Shown: positions 6,876 through 13,730 of the stretch, one piece after another | Layout of the letters: the number at the start of each line of letters is the position of its first letter | How positions within the stretch are numbered: position 1 is the stretch's first letter | Assembly (NCBI GenBank): GCA_041554435.1 | Contig: JBFFLX010000095.1 | Coordinates: 1-13,731 of the forward strand | From: BM524 sp041554435 | Lineage (GTDB): Bacteria; Bacteroidota; Bacteroidia; Bacteroidales; F082 | Length of the DNA: 13,731 nt | Direction of reading: 5' to 3' | Made by a program: the position numbers and the translations under genes | Notes under the pieces: model-generated | Databases searched by the model: none | Told to the model about the DNA's origin: nothing | What the model saw: the letters and a program-made list of their open reading frames with translations, nothing else

Positions 6876-7691
6876 ATGAAAGATATACAAACGATTATAG
6901 AAGCGGCATGGGGAAACCCTGCGCTTTTAAAAGAACAAAATACCATAGATGCTGTAAATCAGGTTGTTGAAATGCTTGATAAAGGTAAACTTCGTGTTGC
7001 TGAGCCCATTGGTGACGACTGGAAGGTAAACGAATGGGTAAAAAAGGCAGTCATAATGTTTTTTCCTTTGAGGAAGATGGAGACTACCGAAGTAGGTATT
7101 TTCGAGTTTCATGATAAAATTCCTTTAAAAAAGGATTTTGCAAAACAGGAAGTAAGAGTAGTTCCCCACGCAATTGCAAGATACGGAAGTTTTATCGACA
7201 GAGGTGTTGTTATGATGCCTTCTTATGTAAATATTGGTGCCTATGTTGGAAGTAATACTATGGTAGATACCTGGGCAACAGTTGGCTCGTGTGCGCAAAT
7301 TGGGAAGGACGTGCACCTAAGCGGAGGTGTTGGAATAGGAGGGGTTTTGGAACCTGTTCAGGCTGCCCCTGTAATTATCGAAGATAACTGCTTTATTGGT
7401 TCTCGGTGTATAGTGGTGGAAGGAGTTCGTATCGGTAAAGGAGCAGTTCTGGGTGCAAATGTGGTAATTACCTTATCTACTAAAATTATTGATGTAAGCG
7501 GAAGTGAAGCAGTTGAATACAAGGGCTATGTGCCACCAAATTCTGTGGTTATTCCGGGTTCTTTCGAAAAGGAATTCCCTGCCGGAAAATATAATGTTCC
7601 CTGTGCCTTAATTATTGGAAAGAGGAAGGAGTCTACTGATAAAAAAACCTCTCTTAATGATGCATTAAGAGATTACGGAGTTTCAGTTTAA
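6876..7691 (+). CDS. dapD: Tetrahydrodipicolinate N-succinyltransferase
   Basis: A 271-residue cytosolic enzyme that transfers succinyl from succinyl-CoA to tetrahydrodipicolinate, in the succinylase branch of diaminopimelate/lysine synthesis. The sequence closely follows E. coli DapD (274 residues). It has an N-terminal helical domain (1-95, with NQVVEMLDKGKLRVAEP). A left-handed beta-helix of hexapeptide repeats follows (about 100-215), with the signature segments MPSYVNIGAYV at 114-124, TMVDTWATVGSCAQIG at 128-143 and HLSGGVGIGGVLEP at 147-160. Asp131 and Glu182 are the acidic residues in the conserved VDTW and VVEGV segments proposed as catalytic in the family. It lies between the permease (15 nt) and glpK (25 nt); no other dap gene is present, so the grouping does not reflect pathway. 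Confidence 0.97.
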   Translation: MKDIQTIIEAAWGNPALLKEQNTIDAVNQVVEMLDKGKLRVAEPIGDDWKVNEWVKKAVIMFFPLRKMETTEVGIFEFHDKIPLKKDFAKQEVRVVPHAIARYGSFIDRGVVMMPSYVNIGAYVGSNTMVDTWATVGSCAQIGKDVHLSGGVGIGGVLEPVQAAPVIIEDNCFIGSRCIVVEGVRIGKGAVLGANVVITLSTKIIDVSGSEAVEYKGYVPPNSVVIPGSFEKEFPAGKYNVPCALIIGKRKESTDKKTSLNDALRDYGVSV

Positions 7692-7716
7692 ATTTTTAGC
7701 AATAATAAATTAGCAA

Positions 7717-9198
7717 ATGGAAAATTCGTTTATACTTAGCCTTGATCAGGGAACAACAAGTTCCAGAGCAATAATTTACAACCATAAAGGTGAAGTTTGT
7801 GCTATGGCACAGAAAGAATATCCTCAGTTATTTCCAAAGCCTAATTGGGTGGAACATAATCCGGCTGATATACTTTCTTCACAGTTTTCCGTTGCCACAG
7901 AAGTGATAACAAAATTTGGAATTTCACCTGAAAATATCGTCGCTGCAGGTATTACAAATCAGCGTGAAACAACTATAGTGTGGGACAGAAATACAGGAAA
8001 GCCGGTTTATAATGCAATTGTATGGCAGGATCACAGAACATCGGATTATTGTAATCAGCTTATCGCAGATGGATTGAGTGAAATGGTAAAAGAAAAAACC
8101 GGGCTTGAAATCGATTCCTATTTTTCTGCCACAAAAATCAGATGGATACTTGAAAATGTTGTAGGTGCCAAACAGAAAGCCAAGAATGGAGATTTGCTTT
8201 TCGGAACTGTGGATACATGGTTAATATATAATTTAAGTGGTGGAAAGATTCATGTAACTGATGTTACAAATGCTTCCAGAACAATGCTTTTCAACATTTC
8301 CGGTTTAAACTGGGATGATGATTTATTGAAATTGTTTGGGATACCAAAAAGCATGCTGCCTGAGGTTAAAATGAACGACGAAATATTTGCCAGCACGGCC
8401 GGAAAAGTATTAAATACTAAGATTCCCATCGCTGCTGTGGCCGGAGATCAGCAGGCTGCAATGTTCGGACAAATGTGTGTTGAAAAGGGAATGGCCAAAA
8501 ATACTTATGGTACAGGTTGTTTTTTGATGGTAAATACAGGTGAGGAATTTGTGCGCTCCAAACATAAAATGCTGGGAACTATTGCCTGGAATATTGGAGG
8601 TAAAACTACCTATGCTCTCGAGGGAAGTGTTTTTGTAGGAGGTGCTGTTATTCAGTGGCTTAGAGATGGTTTGGAATTGTTTAAAAAGACTTCTGATGTG
8701 GAGGCTTTGGCAATGAAATCCAAAGATAATGGAGGGGTTTATTTTGTTCCTGCCTTCACCGGTCTGGGTGCTCCCTATTGGAAACAAGATGCCAAAGGTT
8801 TAATTTATGGTATTAGCCGTGGTACTACTCAATCGCATATAGCAAGGGCTGCATTGGAATCAATAGCCTTTCAGTCGAATGATGTTTTATCGGCCATGGA
8901 AAAAGATATAGGCGAAAAAATTAATAAACTTCGTGTTGATGGTGGAGCCTCAGCAAATAATACATTAATGCAGTTTCAAAGTGATATTTTGAATACCGAA
9001 GTCCAACGACCTGAAATTCTTGAAACAACATCATTGGGAGTCGCCTATATGGCCGGAATTAATACCGCTTATTGGAAAGATATTGATGAAGTTAAAAATT
9101 ATTGGCAACTTAGTGAACAGTTTTCCCCAAGTATTGAATCATCAAAAAGAAATATACTTTTGAGTGATTGGAAGAATGCTGTTAAAAGATCGTTTTAA
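7717..9198 (+). CDS. glpK: Glycerol kinase (FGGY family)
   Basis: A 493-residue cytosolic kinase phosphorylating glycerol to sn-glycerol 3-phosphate with ATP. Motifs: phosphate-binding LSLDQGTTSSRA at 8-18, substrate residues Arg83-Glu84 in TNQRETT, Tyr135 and Asp244 in VAGDQQAA, FGGY signature 1 YFSATKIRWILEN at 135-147, and the adenosine-site region LRVDGGASANNTLMQFQSD at 405-423. E. coli GlpK has 502 residues. The C-terminus is shorter than in E. coli, and the part that binds enzyme IIA-Glc there is not recognisable, so that control is unlikely. The glycerol facilitator and glycerol-3-phosphate dehydrogenase genes are not adjacent. It starts 25 nt after dapD and ends one base before the convergent SDR gene; no terminator is visible between them. 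Confidence 0.97.
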   Translation: MENSFILSLDQGTTSSRAIIYNHKGEVCAMAQKEYPQLFPKPNWVEHNPADILSSQFSVATEVITKFGISPENIVAAGITNQRETTIVWDRNTGKPVYNAIVWQDHRTSDYCNQLIADGLSEMVKEKTGLEIDSYFSATKIRWILENVVGAKQKAKNGDLLFGTVDTWLIYNLSGGKIHVTDVTNASRTMLFNISGLNWDDDLLKLFGIPKSMLPEVKMNDEIFASTAGKVLNTKIPIAAVAGDQQAAMFGQMCVEKGMAKNTYGTGCFLMVNTGEEFVRSKHKMLGTIAWNIGGKTTYALEGSVFVGGAVIQWLRDGLELFKKTSDVEALAMKSKDNGGVYFVPAFTGLGAPYWKQDAKGLIYGISRGTTQSHIARAALESIAFQSNDVLSAMEKDIGEKINKLRVDGGASANNTLMQFQSDILNTEVQRPEILETTSLGVAYMAGINTAYWKDIDEVKNYWQLSEQFSPSIESSKRNILLSDWKNAVKRSF

Positions 9199-9199
9199 A

Positions 9200-10084
9200 C
9201 TATTTATCTTTCTTTTTCGCCCTTATCATCATTTCCAGCATATCCCACATTTCAGGTGGAATCTTTTCAAGCATATTAAATTCGCCGGCTCCCTGCAGCC
9301 ATTCGCCACCATCAATGGTTACAACTTCCCCATTAATATAGGCTGAGAAATCCGACATAAGATAAGCGGCAAGATTTGCCAGTTCCTGATGTTCACCAAC
9401 TCTCTTTAATGGCACTTTTTTCTTTATATCAAACTCGTCTTTTAATTCACCGGGTAAAAGCCTGTCCCATGCACCTTTGGTAGGGAAGGGGCCGGGTGCA
9501 ATAGCATTTAACCTGATGCCATATTTTGCCCATTCAACAGCCAGCGAACGGGTCATTGCAAGAACTCCGGCTTTGGCCGCAGCAGAAGGCACGACATAGG
9601 CGCTACCTGTTGAAGCATAAGTTGTTACGATATTTAAAATGGTTGATGTTTTCTGTTTTTCTTTAATCCAGTGTTTGCCACAGGCAAGGGTAAAGTTTTT
9701 AGTTCCTTTTAAAACAATATCTAAAATTGTGTCGAAAGCATTTGCAGATAATCTTTCAGTAGGACTTATAAAATTTCCCGCTGCATTATTTACCAAACCG
9801 TCAATTTTGGAGTATTTTTCCAGAGTTTTTGCTATTACATTTTCTACCTGATCGTAATGTCTTACATCACAAGCAACGCAAAAAAGTTCACCTTTGGTTT
9901 CGGAAATAAGTTCTTTGGCAGTATTTTCCAATCGTTCAATACTCCTTGAGGTGATTACAACTTTAGCCCCCAGAGTTAAAAAGTATTTTGTCATGGCTTT
10001 CCCTAGTCCGGAGCCACCACCAGTTACAATAATTACTTTTCCCGACAATTCATTGTCTTTGAACATTGCATCTTTATAAGTCAT
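9200..10084 (-). CDS. SDR-family 2,4-dienoyl-CoA reductase-like oxidoreductase
   Basis: A 294-residue Rossmann-fold enzyme: NAD(P)-binding TGGGSGLG at 21-28, NNAAGN at 99-104, and PGP at 197-199. The normal SDR Tyr-x-x-x-Lys is changed to Ser167-x-x-x-Lys171 (VVPSAAAKAG), with Tyr156 in NIVTTYASTGS. This is the mitochondrial DECR1 pattern, where Tyr and Asn outside the usual site work with the Lys. NFISPTERLSANAFDTI and ELANLAAYLMSD also match DECR. The likely reaction is NADPH-dependent reduction of 2,4-dienoyl-CoA during breakdown of unsaturated fatty acids; other enoyl-type substrates are possible. GAAGGA precedes the ATG with good spacing, one of the few clear Shine-Dalgarno sites here. 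The start is 57 nt downstream of the CydX-like gene on the same strand, and its end is one base from the glpK stop. Confidence 0.88.
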   Translation of the reverse strand: MTYKDAMFKDNELSGKVIIVTGGGSGLGKAMTKYFLTLGAKVVITSRSIERLENTAKELISETKGELFCVACDVRHYDQVENVIAKTLEKYSKIDGLVNNAAGNFISPTERLSANAFDTILDIVLKGTKNFTLACGKHWIKEKQKTSTILNIVTTYASTGSAYVVPSAAAKAGVLAMTRSLAVEWAKYGIRLNAIAPGPFPTKGAWDRLLPGELKDEFDIKKKVPLKRVGEHQELANLAAYLMSDFSAYINGEVVTIDGGEWLQGAGEFNMLEKIPPEMWDMLEMMIRAKKKDK

Positions 10085-10141
10085 AATCCTTCTTTTTTTA
10101 TGATTGCTAAATTAATGATATTTATTCACAAAGAAAAAGTT

Positions 10142-10258
10142 CTATTTAGCATTTTCAGCTTTCTGTTCAAACTTTTTCAAAGCATAAAGAACCATCTTAT
10201 AAGAAAACCAAATAACCAAAGGCCAACTTAAAAACCATATTATTTCTCTTATGTACAT
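10142..10258 (-). CDS. cydX: CydX-like small membrane subunit of cytochrome bd
   Basis: A 38-residue open frame, ATG at 10258-10256 and TAG at 10144-10142. It has one hydrophobic helix (about residues 6-27, IIWFLSWPLVIWFSY) followed by a charged tail (KKFEQKAENAK). Aligned without gaps to E. coli CydX (recalled from memory), Trp8, Trp12, Leu14 and Glu31 coincide with Trp2, Trp6, Leu8 and Glu25, including the 4- and 19-residue spacings. CydX is a single-helix subunit that stabilises the haem-containing core of bd oxidase and usually sits right after cydB. Here it is on the same strand as cydB, 202 nt downstream of it, with the intervening DNA filled by heptamer arrays. The start lacks a Shine-Dalgarno site but follows an A-rich run, common in Bacteroidota. 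The gene is short, so the function is a reasoned guess. Confidence 0.65.
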   Translation of the reverse strand: MYIREIIWFLSWPLVIWFSYKMVLYALKKFEQKAENAK

Positions 10259-10269
10259 ATTTTTTTTTC

Positions 10270-10367
10270 GTTAATTGTTATTCGTTAATCGTTAATCGTT
10301 AATCGTTATTCGTTAATCGTTAATCGTTAATCGTTAATGGTGAATGGTGAATGGTGAATTGTTGTTT
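10270..10367 (+). repeat. Heptamer tandem array D (GTTAATC type), 13-14 units
   Basis: Continuous 7-bp units: GTTAATT, GTTATTC, GTTAATC three times, GTTATTC, GTTAATC three times, GTTAATG, GTGAATG twice, GTGAATT, and a decayed GTTGTTT. The phase holds from 10270 to 10360 without slip. It fills the space between cydB and the CydX-like gene and ends 11 nt before that gene's ATG. Confidence 0.95.
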
Positions 10368-10392
10368 TTGTTTAAATGTATTTTTCATTGTT

Positions 10393-10457
10393 AACTAACA
10401 ACTCATCCCGAGAACTCGGGATAACTCATACTTATTCACTCTACATTATTCATTCAA
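10393..10457 (+). repeat. Degenerate heptamer array E (AACnnnn type) with embedded hairpin
   Basis: AACTAAC (10393-10399) and AACTCAT (10400-10406) are followed by the hairpin segment, then AACTCAT again at 10423-10429 and decaying 7-bp steps ACTTATT, CACTCTA, CATTATT, CATTCAA up to 10457, just before the cydB stop. Relative to array D the AAC/GTT sense is reversed, as for arrays B and C. The decayed part is a weaker call. Confidence 0.55.
10405..10422. repeat. Perfect 8-bp hairpin downstream of cydB
   Basis: ATCCCGAG at 10405-10412 and CTCGGGAT at 10415-10422 are exact reverse complements with two bases between, so realistically a 7-bp stem with a 4-nt loop. No T-run follows on either strand, which argues against a classical terminator. 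It could mark or protect the 3' end of the cydAB message, or be a dispersed palindrome inserted in the heptamer array, since AACTC occurs on both sides. Confidence 0.6.
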
Positions 10458-10460
10458 AAT

Positions 10461-11618
10461 TTAGTAAGCATGATGATCATTTTCCATTTCTTCCGCAGTA
10501 ATTTTCTCTTTATTCAGTGCAGACCAAGCATACCAGATATATGCAATTACAAATGGAACAAGCAAACTAACATACGACATGGCAACCAAAGTATATTCAG
10601 AAGAGGCTGCATTTTGTATGTTCAGTGAACTTTGTGCATCGAAGGTAGATGGATAAAAACATGTGTTGTTTAGTCCTGAAATCAGGAAGAGCGCAAATAC
10701 AGCAAGTATTGTTCCTCCGCCTGTATACCAAATTCCTTTAGAAGCAGCATAATCATCTTTAATAAAAGAATGAATAATTCCCCAAAGCACCAAAACTACC
10801 CCAATTAAAAACATCAAACCCACCACAGGCATTTCTATTAAGTTGTAGAAGTATTTATATTTAACTAAACTAACTTCTCCGCCAACGGAATTATAAGAAA
10901 AACCATCTTTAATTAAAATGTTTACTACAAAAAACAGGAAGAATATTAAAAATGGTATAGTATTGGTAATTAATAATTTACGGCATTTTACAATTATATC
11001 TTTATTATTAACGCTATTCATAAAATACAATGAAGCAAGTATTCTTGAAAGGAAGAAAACTGCCAGTCCAAGAGACAGGTTTACATATGTATAATATCTT
11101 GTAAAATTAAATGCCAACTCCAGTCCTCTGTAAGGCGATTGCCAAAATGAACTATTCATATTATTAATATAGAATTCGGAGCCTGTAAAAAATGTTGCAA
11201 CAACTGTTCCCAGAAGAACAGTCCCCAATAATCCATTTATAAACAGGAATGCCATATAGGTTTTTTCTCCGAGAAAATTATTTGGTTTTGTGCGGTATTC
11301 ATAACTAACAGCCTGAATAATAAATGCGAACAGAATTAGCATCCACACCCAGTAAGCACCTCCAAAACTTGTAGCATAAAAAAGTGGAAATGAAGCAAAT
11401 GCCGCTCCGCCAAAAGTTACCAAAGTGGTAAAAGTAAGATCCCATTTTCTGCCCAGGGCATTAACGATTATTTTACGGCTTATCTTATCTTTTCCAAAGG
11501 AATAAATCAATGTTTGTCCCCCTTGAACGAATAGCATAAAAACCAAAATTGCTCCCAAAAGGGAAACAATTATCCACCAATATTGTTGCAGTGTTGTATA
11601 TGATAAATTTTCAAACAT
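10461..11618 (-). CDS. cydB: Cytochrome bd ubiquinol/menaquinol oxidase subunit II
   Basis: A 385-residue integral membrane protein with about nine hydrophobic helices, matching CydB in length (E. coli 379). Recognisable landmarks: Trp59-Asp60 in GRKWD, equivalent to the Trp57-Asp58 pair of E. coli CydB; TFGGAAFASFPLFYATSFGG at 68-87; and a C-terminal block FYPSTFDAQSSLNIQNAASS (321-340) followed by TLVAMSYVSLLVPF, aligned with the E. coli FPFVMPSSTMMNASLT region. The N-terminal DGFDxG motif of the E. coli type is replaced by Gln32-Gly-Gly-Gln35. I associate this with the Bacteroidota branch of CydB. Subunit II pairs with CydA and scaffolds it; it binds no haem in E. coli. It begins 2 nt after the cydA stop, so the two are surely co-transcribed. 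Confidence 0.95.
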   Translation of the reverse strand: MFENLSYTTLQQYWWIIVSLLGAILVFMLFVQGGQTLIYSFGKDKISRKIIVNALGRKWDLTFTTLVTFGGAAFASFPLFYATSFGGAYWVWMLILFAFIIQAVSYEYRTKPNNFLGEKTYMAFLFINGLLGTVLLGTVVATFFTGSEFYINNMNSSFWQSPYRGLELAFNFTRYYTYVNLSLGLAVFFLSRILASLYFMNSVNNKDIIVKCRKLLITNTIPFLIFFLFFVVNILIKDGFSYNSVGGEVSLVKYKYFYNLIEMPVVGLMFLIGVVLVLWGIIHSFIKDDYAASKGIWYTGGGTILAVFALFLISGLNNTCFYPSTFDAQSSLNIQNAASSEYTLVAMSYVSLLVPFVIAYIWYAWSALNKEKITAEEMENDHHAY

Positions 11619-11620
11619 GA

Positions 11621-13162
11621 TTAATCCTCCTCTACTTTTGACTCTTTAACAATTTGACTAAGCATTATTTTTATTTCTGCGATAAGCAATACCGTAAACA
11701 CAATTGCAAACATTATAAATGTTACAATAACGCTTTTTGATTCTATGTTGGATACTGCGCTAAGAGTAGGCATTAAATCCTGCACAACCCATGGCTGCCT
11801 GCCAAATTCGGCCACCATCCAGCCAGCCTGAGATGCTATATATGCCAGAGGTATTGTGAATAATGACACATAATTCAGCCATCGTGCTTTTACAATATCT
11901 CTTTTAAAAAGGAAGAATAAAACAACTATAAAAAGTATCAGAAAGTGGGTTCCCAAACCAACCATGGTGTGGAATGAGTAGAAAATTAGGGGTACATTTG
12001 GAATTAAATGATGAGGATCTTTATAATATCCATAGCCAAAATATTTATAGTTTTCTGTAAAAACTGCCAAATGTTTTTTTGCTTCCCTGTCGCTGGCAAT
12101 TTCTTTGGCAAGTTTGTAGTCGGAAAGAGCTTTTATGGCAAGTTTTCCCATTCTTATTCTTTCGTAATATGAAACTATGTTATGTTCTTCGCTTCCATGA
12201 ATAAGATCACGTATGCCGGGGACAAATGCATTTGGATCAAGAGCTGCCATATATGAGAGCATATTAGGGATTTCAATTTTAAAGGCAAATTCATTCATAT
12301 CAGGATTTTCAGGTGTTGGCACCTTCTTCATAAGTCCGATAACCACCAATGGTGCATTTTTCTCACCATCGTAAAGCCCTTCCATGGCTGCAAATTTCAT
12401 TGGCTGATCGTTGAAAACTCTTCTGGCTGATTCATCACCGGTAGCGAACATATAAATGGCACTGATTAATCCGAATACAGCACCTATTAACATGCTTTTT
12501 TTTGCGAAAACTATTCTTCTGTTTTTTAGTAAAAACCAAGCACTTACACCAATTACAAATATTGCAGATAGAACGTAAGCGGAAGATATGGTATGAAGGA
12601 ATTTATTTACTGCTGTTGGAGAGAAAAGAACATCCCAAAAGTTTGTCATTTCATTTCTTGCGGTATCAGGATTAAATACTGTTCCAACAGGATTTTGCAT
12701 CCAGGCATTGGCAACTAATATCCATAGGGCACTTAAGTTAGATCCTATTGCTACCAGCCAGGCCGATAGCAAGTGAAACTTTTTGCTGACTCGTCCCCAA
12801 CCAAAAAATAGTATTGCAATGAAAGTGGATTCCATAAAAAATGCCATTATACCTTCAATGGCAAGAGGGGCACCAAAGATATCGCCAACAAACCAGGAAT
12901 AATTCGACCAGTTGGTGCCAAACTCAAATTCGAGTATAATGCCTGTTGCAACTCCTATAGCAAAGTTTATCCCAAAAAGGGTCATCCAGAATTTTGTTAT
13001 TTTCTTCCAAATTTCTTTGCCAGTTTTTACATAAATGGTCATCATTATTGCAACTATAAATGATGTACCAAGTGTTAATGGCACAAAAATCCAGTGATAC
13101 ATGGCCGTAAGAGCAAACTGTGCCCTCGACCAATCGACAACTGTCAAGCCGTAAGTATCCAT
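11621..13162 (-). CDS. cydA: Cytochrome bd quinol oxidase subunit I
   Basis: A 513-residue subunit carrying the haems and the quinol site. Ligands and key residues align with E. coli CydA: His23 (E. coli His19, haem b595), His190 (His186) and Met400 (Met393) for haem b558, Glu103 and Glu111 (Glu99, Glu107), Lys256 and Glu261 of the quinol loop (Lys252, Glu257), and Glu452 and Arg455 in AEFGRQPW. The Q-loop between about residues 250 and 388 is around 138 residues, so it belongs to the long-loop type. At the position of E. coli Arg391, two before the Met ligand, this protein has His398 (FYSFHTMVG). The complex oxidises quinol, reduces oxygen to water with high affinity and releases protons to the periplasm. 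The start is 4 nt after the DUF4492 stop. Confidence 0.97.
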   Translation of the reverse strand: MDTYGLTVVDWSRAQFALTAMYHWIFVPLTLGTSFIVAIMMTIYVKTGKEIWKKITKFWMTLFGINFAIGVATGIILEFEFGTNWSNYSWFVGDIFGAPLAIEGIMAFFMESTFIAILFFGWGRVSKKFHLLSAWLVAIGSNLSALWILVANAWMQNPVGTVFNPDTARNEMTNFWDVLFSPTAVNKFLHTISSAYVLSAIFVIGVSAWFLLKNRRIVFAKKSMLIGAVFGLISAIYMFATGDESARRVFNDQPMKFAAMEGLYDGEKNAPLVVIGLMKKVPTPENPDMNEFAFKIEIPNMLSYMAALDPNAFVPGIRDLIHGSEEHNIVSYYERIRMGKLAIKALSDYKLAKEIASDREAKKHLAVFTENYKYFGYGYYKDPHHLIPNVPLIFYSFHTMVGLGTHFLILFIVVLFFLFKRDIVKARWLNYVSLFTIPLAYIASQAGWMVAEFGRQPWVVQDLMPTLSAVSNIESKSVIVTFIMFAIVFTVLLIAEIKIMLSQIVKESKVEED

Positions 13163-13166
13163 ATGT

Positions 13167-13379
13167 TTATTTATCTTTAGTTAATTGCTCGATTACGTAA
13201 TCACCACGCTCCTTATCATTATCGAACTTTGATTTTAAGATGTCGGGAAAAAAGAATAAACGGAAGACAGCAAAAATTATGAATAATTTTATCAGAATAA
13301 TTATCCAAAGGCGTTTACCAACTGTCATCGACTTAAAACCGTCGATATAAAATTTCAGTATTCTTCTAATTAGCAGCAT
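13167..13379 (-). CDS. DUF4492 small membrane protein of the cyd operon
   Basis: A 70-residue protein: a basic amphipathic start (MLLIRRILKFYIDGFKSMTV), one transmembrane helix (about residues 23-45, LWIIILIKLFIIFAVFRLFFF), and a charged tail (KSKFDNDKERGDYVIEQLTK). The FYxDGFKSMTVGKxLW segment is what I recognise as DUF4492, a Bacteroidota family commonly found directly upstream of cydA. Its function is not established to my knowledge. First position in the operon and 4-nt spacing to cydA suggest a role in assembly or stability of the bd oxidase, or an extra small subunit. A likely promoter lies 36 nt upstream. Confidence 0.85.
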   Translation of the reverse strand: MLLIRRILKFYIDGFKSMTVGKRLWIIILIKLFIIFAVFRLFFFPDILKSKFDNDKERGDYVIEQLTKDK

Positions 13380-13414
13380 AGTATATGTATGATATAAATC
13401 ATAAAAAACATATA

Positions 13415-13443
13415 CAAAGATAAAGTTTACAATTTGAAACCAG
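13415..13443 (-). promoter_or_regulatory. Putative promoter of the DUF4492-cydA-cydB operon
   Basis: On the minus strand TATCTTTG (13422-13415) matches TAnnTTTG exactly. CTG at 13443-13441, 18 nt upstream, differs from the -33 TTG by one base. The -7 box lies 36 nt before the DUF4492 start, giving a short leader. No operator for an oxygen regulator could be identified with confidence. Confidence 0.5.
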
Positions 13444-13503
13444 AGTAAAAATTGAAAAAACTTATCAAATAAAATAATTATTTTTTTGGGTTCAATAAAA
13501 TAA

Positions 13504-13529
13504 AAAGAGCTGCCAAAAAGCAGCTCTTT
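13504..13529 (-). terminator. Rho-independent terminator
   Basis: AAAGAGCTGC at 13504-13513 pairs perfectly over 10 bp with GCAGCTCTTT at 13520-13529, with a 6-nt loop. On the minus strand the stem is followed by TTTTATTTTATT, a good T-rich tail; the plus-strand side has none. It lies 27 nt past the stop of the gene at 13557-13730 and before the cyd promoter, so it separates the two transcription units. Confidence 0.85.
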
Positions 13530-13556
13530 ACCATATTAAATAATAATACCGATCAA

Positions 13557-13730
13557 TTATTTAATCAAAGGTTCTATACTAAAAACCAATATCATTATTA
13601 AAACGAAATAATTAATTCGCATAAAATAATGAAATGGATTAAAACTAGTTGTTTTTGGCCTAATTAGTTGGGAGAATACTGCAACCAACCAAATCGCAGC
13701 AACAACTATTAATATCTTAAATATCAGCAT
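13557..13730 (-). CDS. Small hydrophobic membrane protein (possibly partial)
   Basis: An open frame of 57 residues, with ATG at 13730-13728 and TAA at 13559-13557. It has two hydrophobic helices, residues 2-20 (LIFKILIVVAAIWLVAVFS) and 41-54 (YFVLIMILVFSIEP), joined by a polar loop with QLIRPKTTSFNP. The window ends one base upstream of the ATG, so this may be the 3' end of a longer gene. A strong terminator 27 nt after the stop supports it being a real transcribed gene. I do not recognise the family. Confidence 0.5.
   Translation of the reverse strand: MLIFKILIVVAAIWLVAVFSQLIRPKTTSFNPFHYFMRINYFVLIMILVFSIEPLIK

Noticed and set aside
8410..8787. 125-codon open frame on the minus strand inside glpK
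   Set aside because: It is fully antisense to a well-conserved glycerol kinase, its sequence is Ser/His-rich without a recognisable family, and nothing supports expression.
10405..10422. Terminator of cydB
   Set aside because: The stem is good but no T-rich tail follows on either strand, so it is listed only as a hairpin repeat.
12924..13133. 69-codon minus-strand frame within cydA
   Set aside because: It is an alternative frame of the conserved N-terminal region of cydA.
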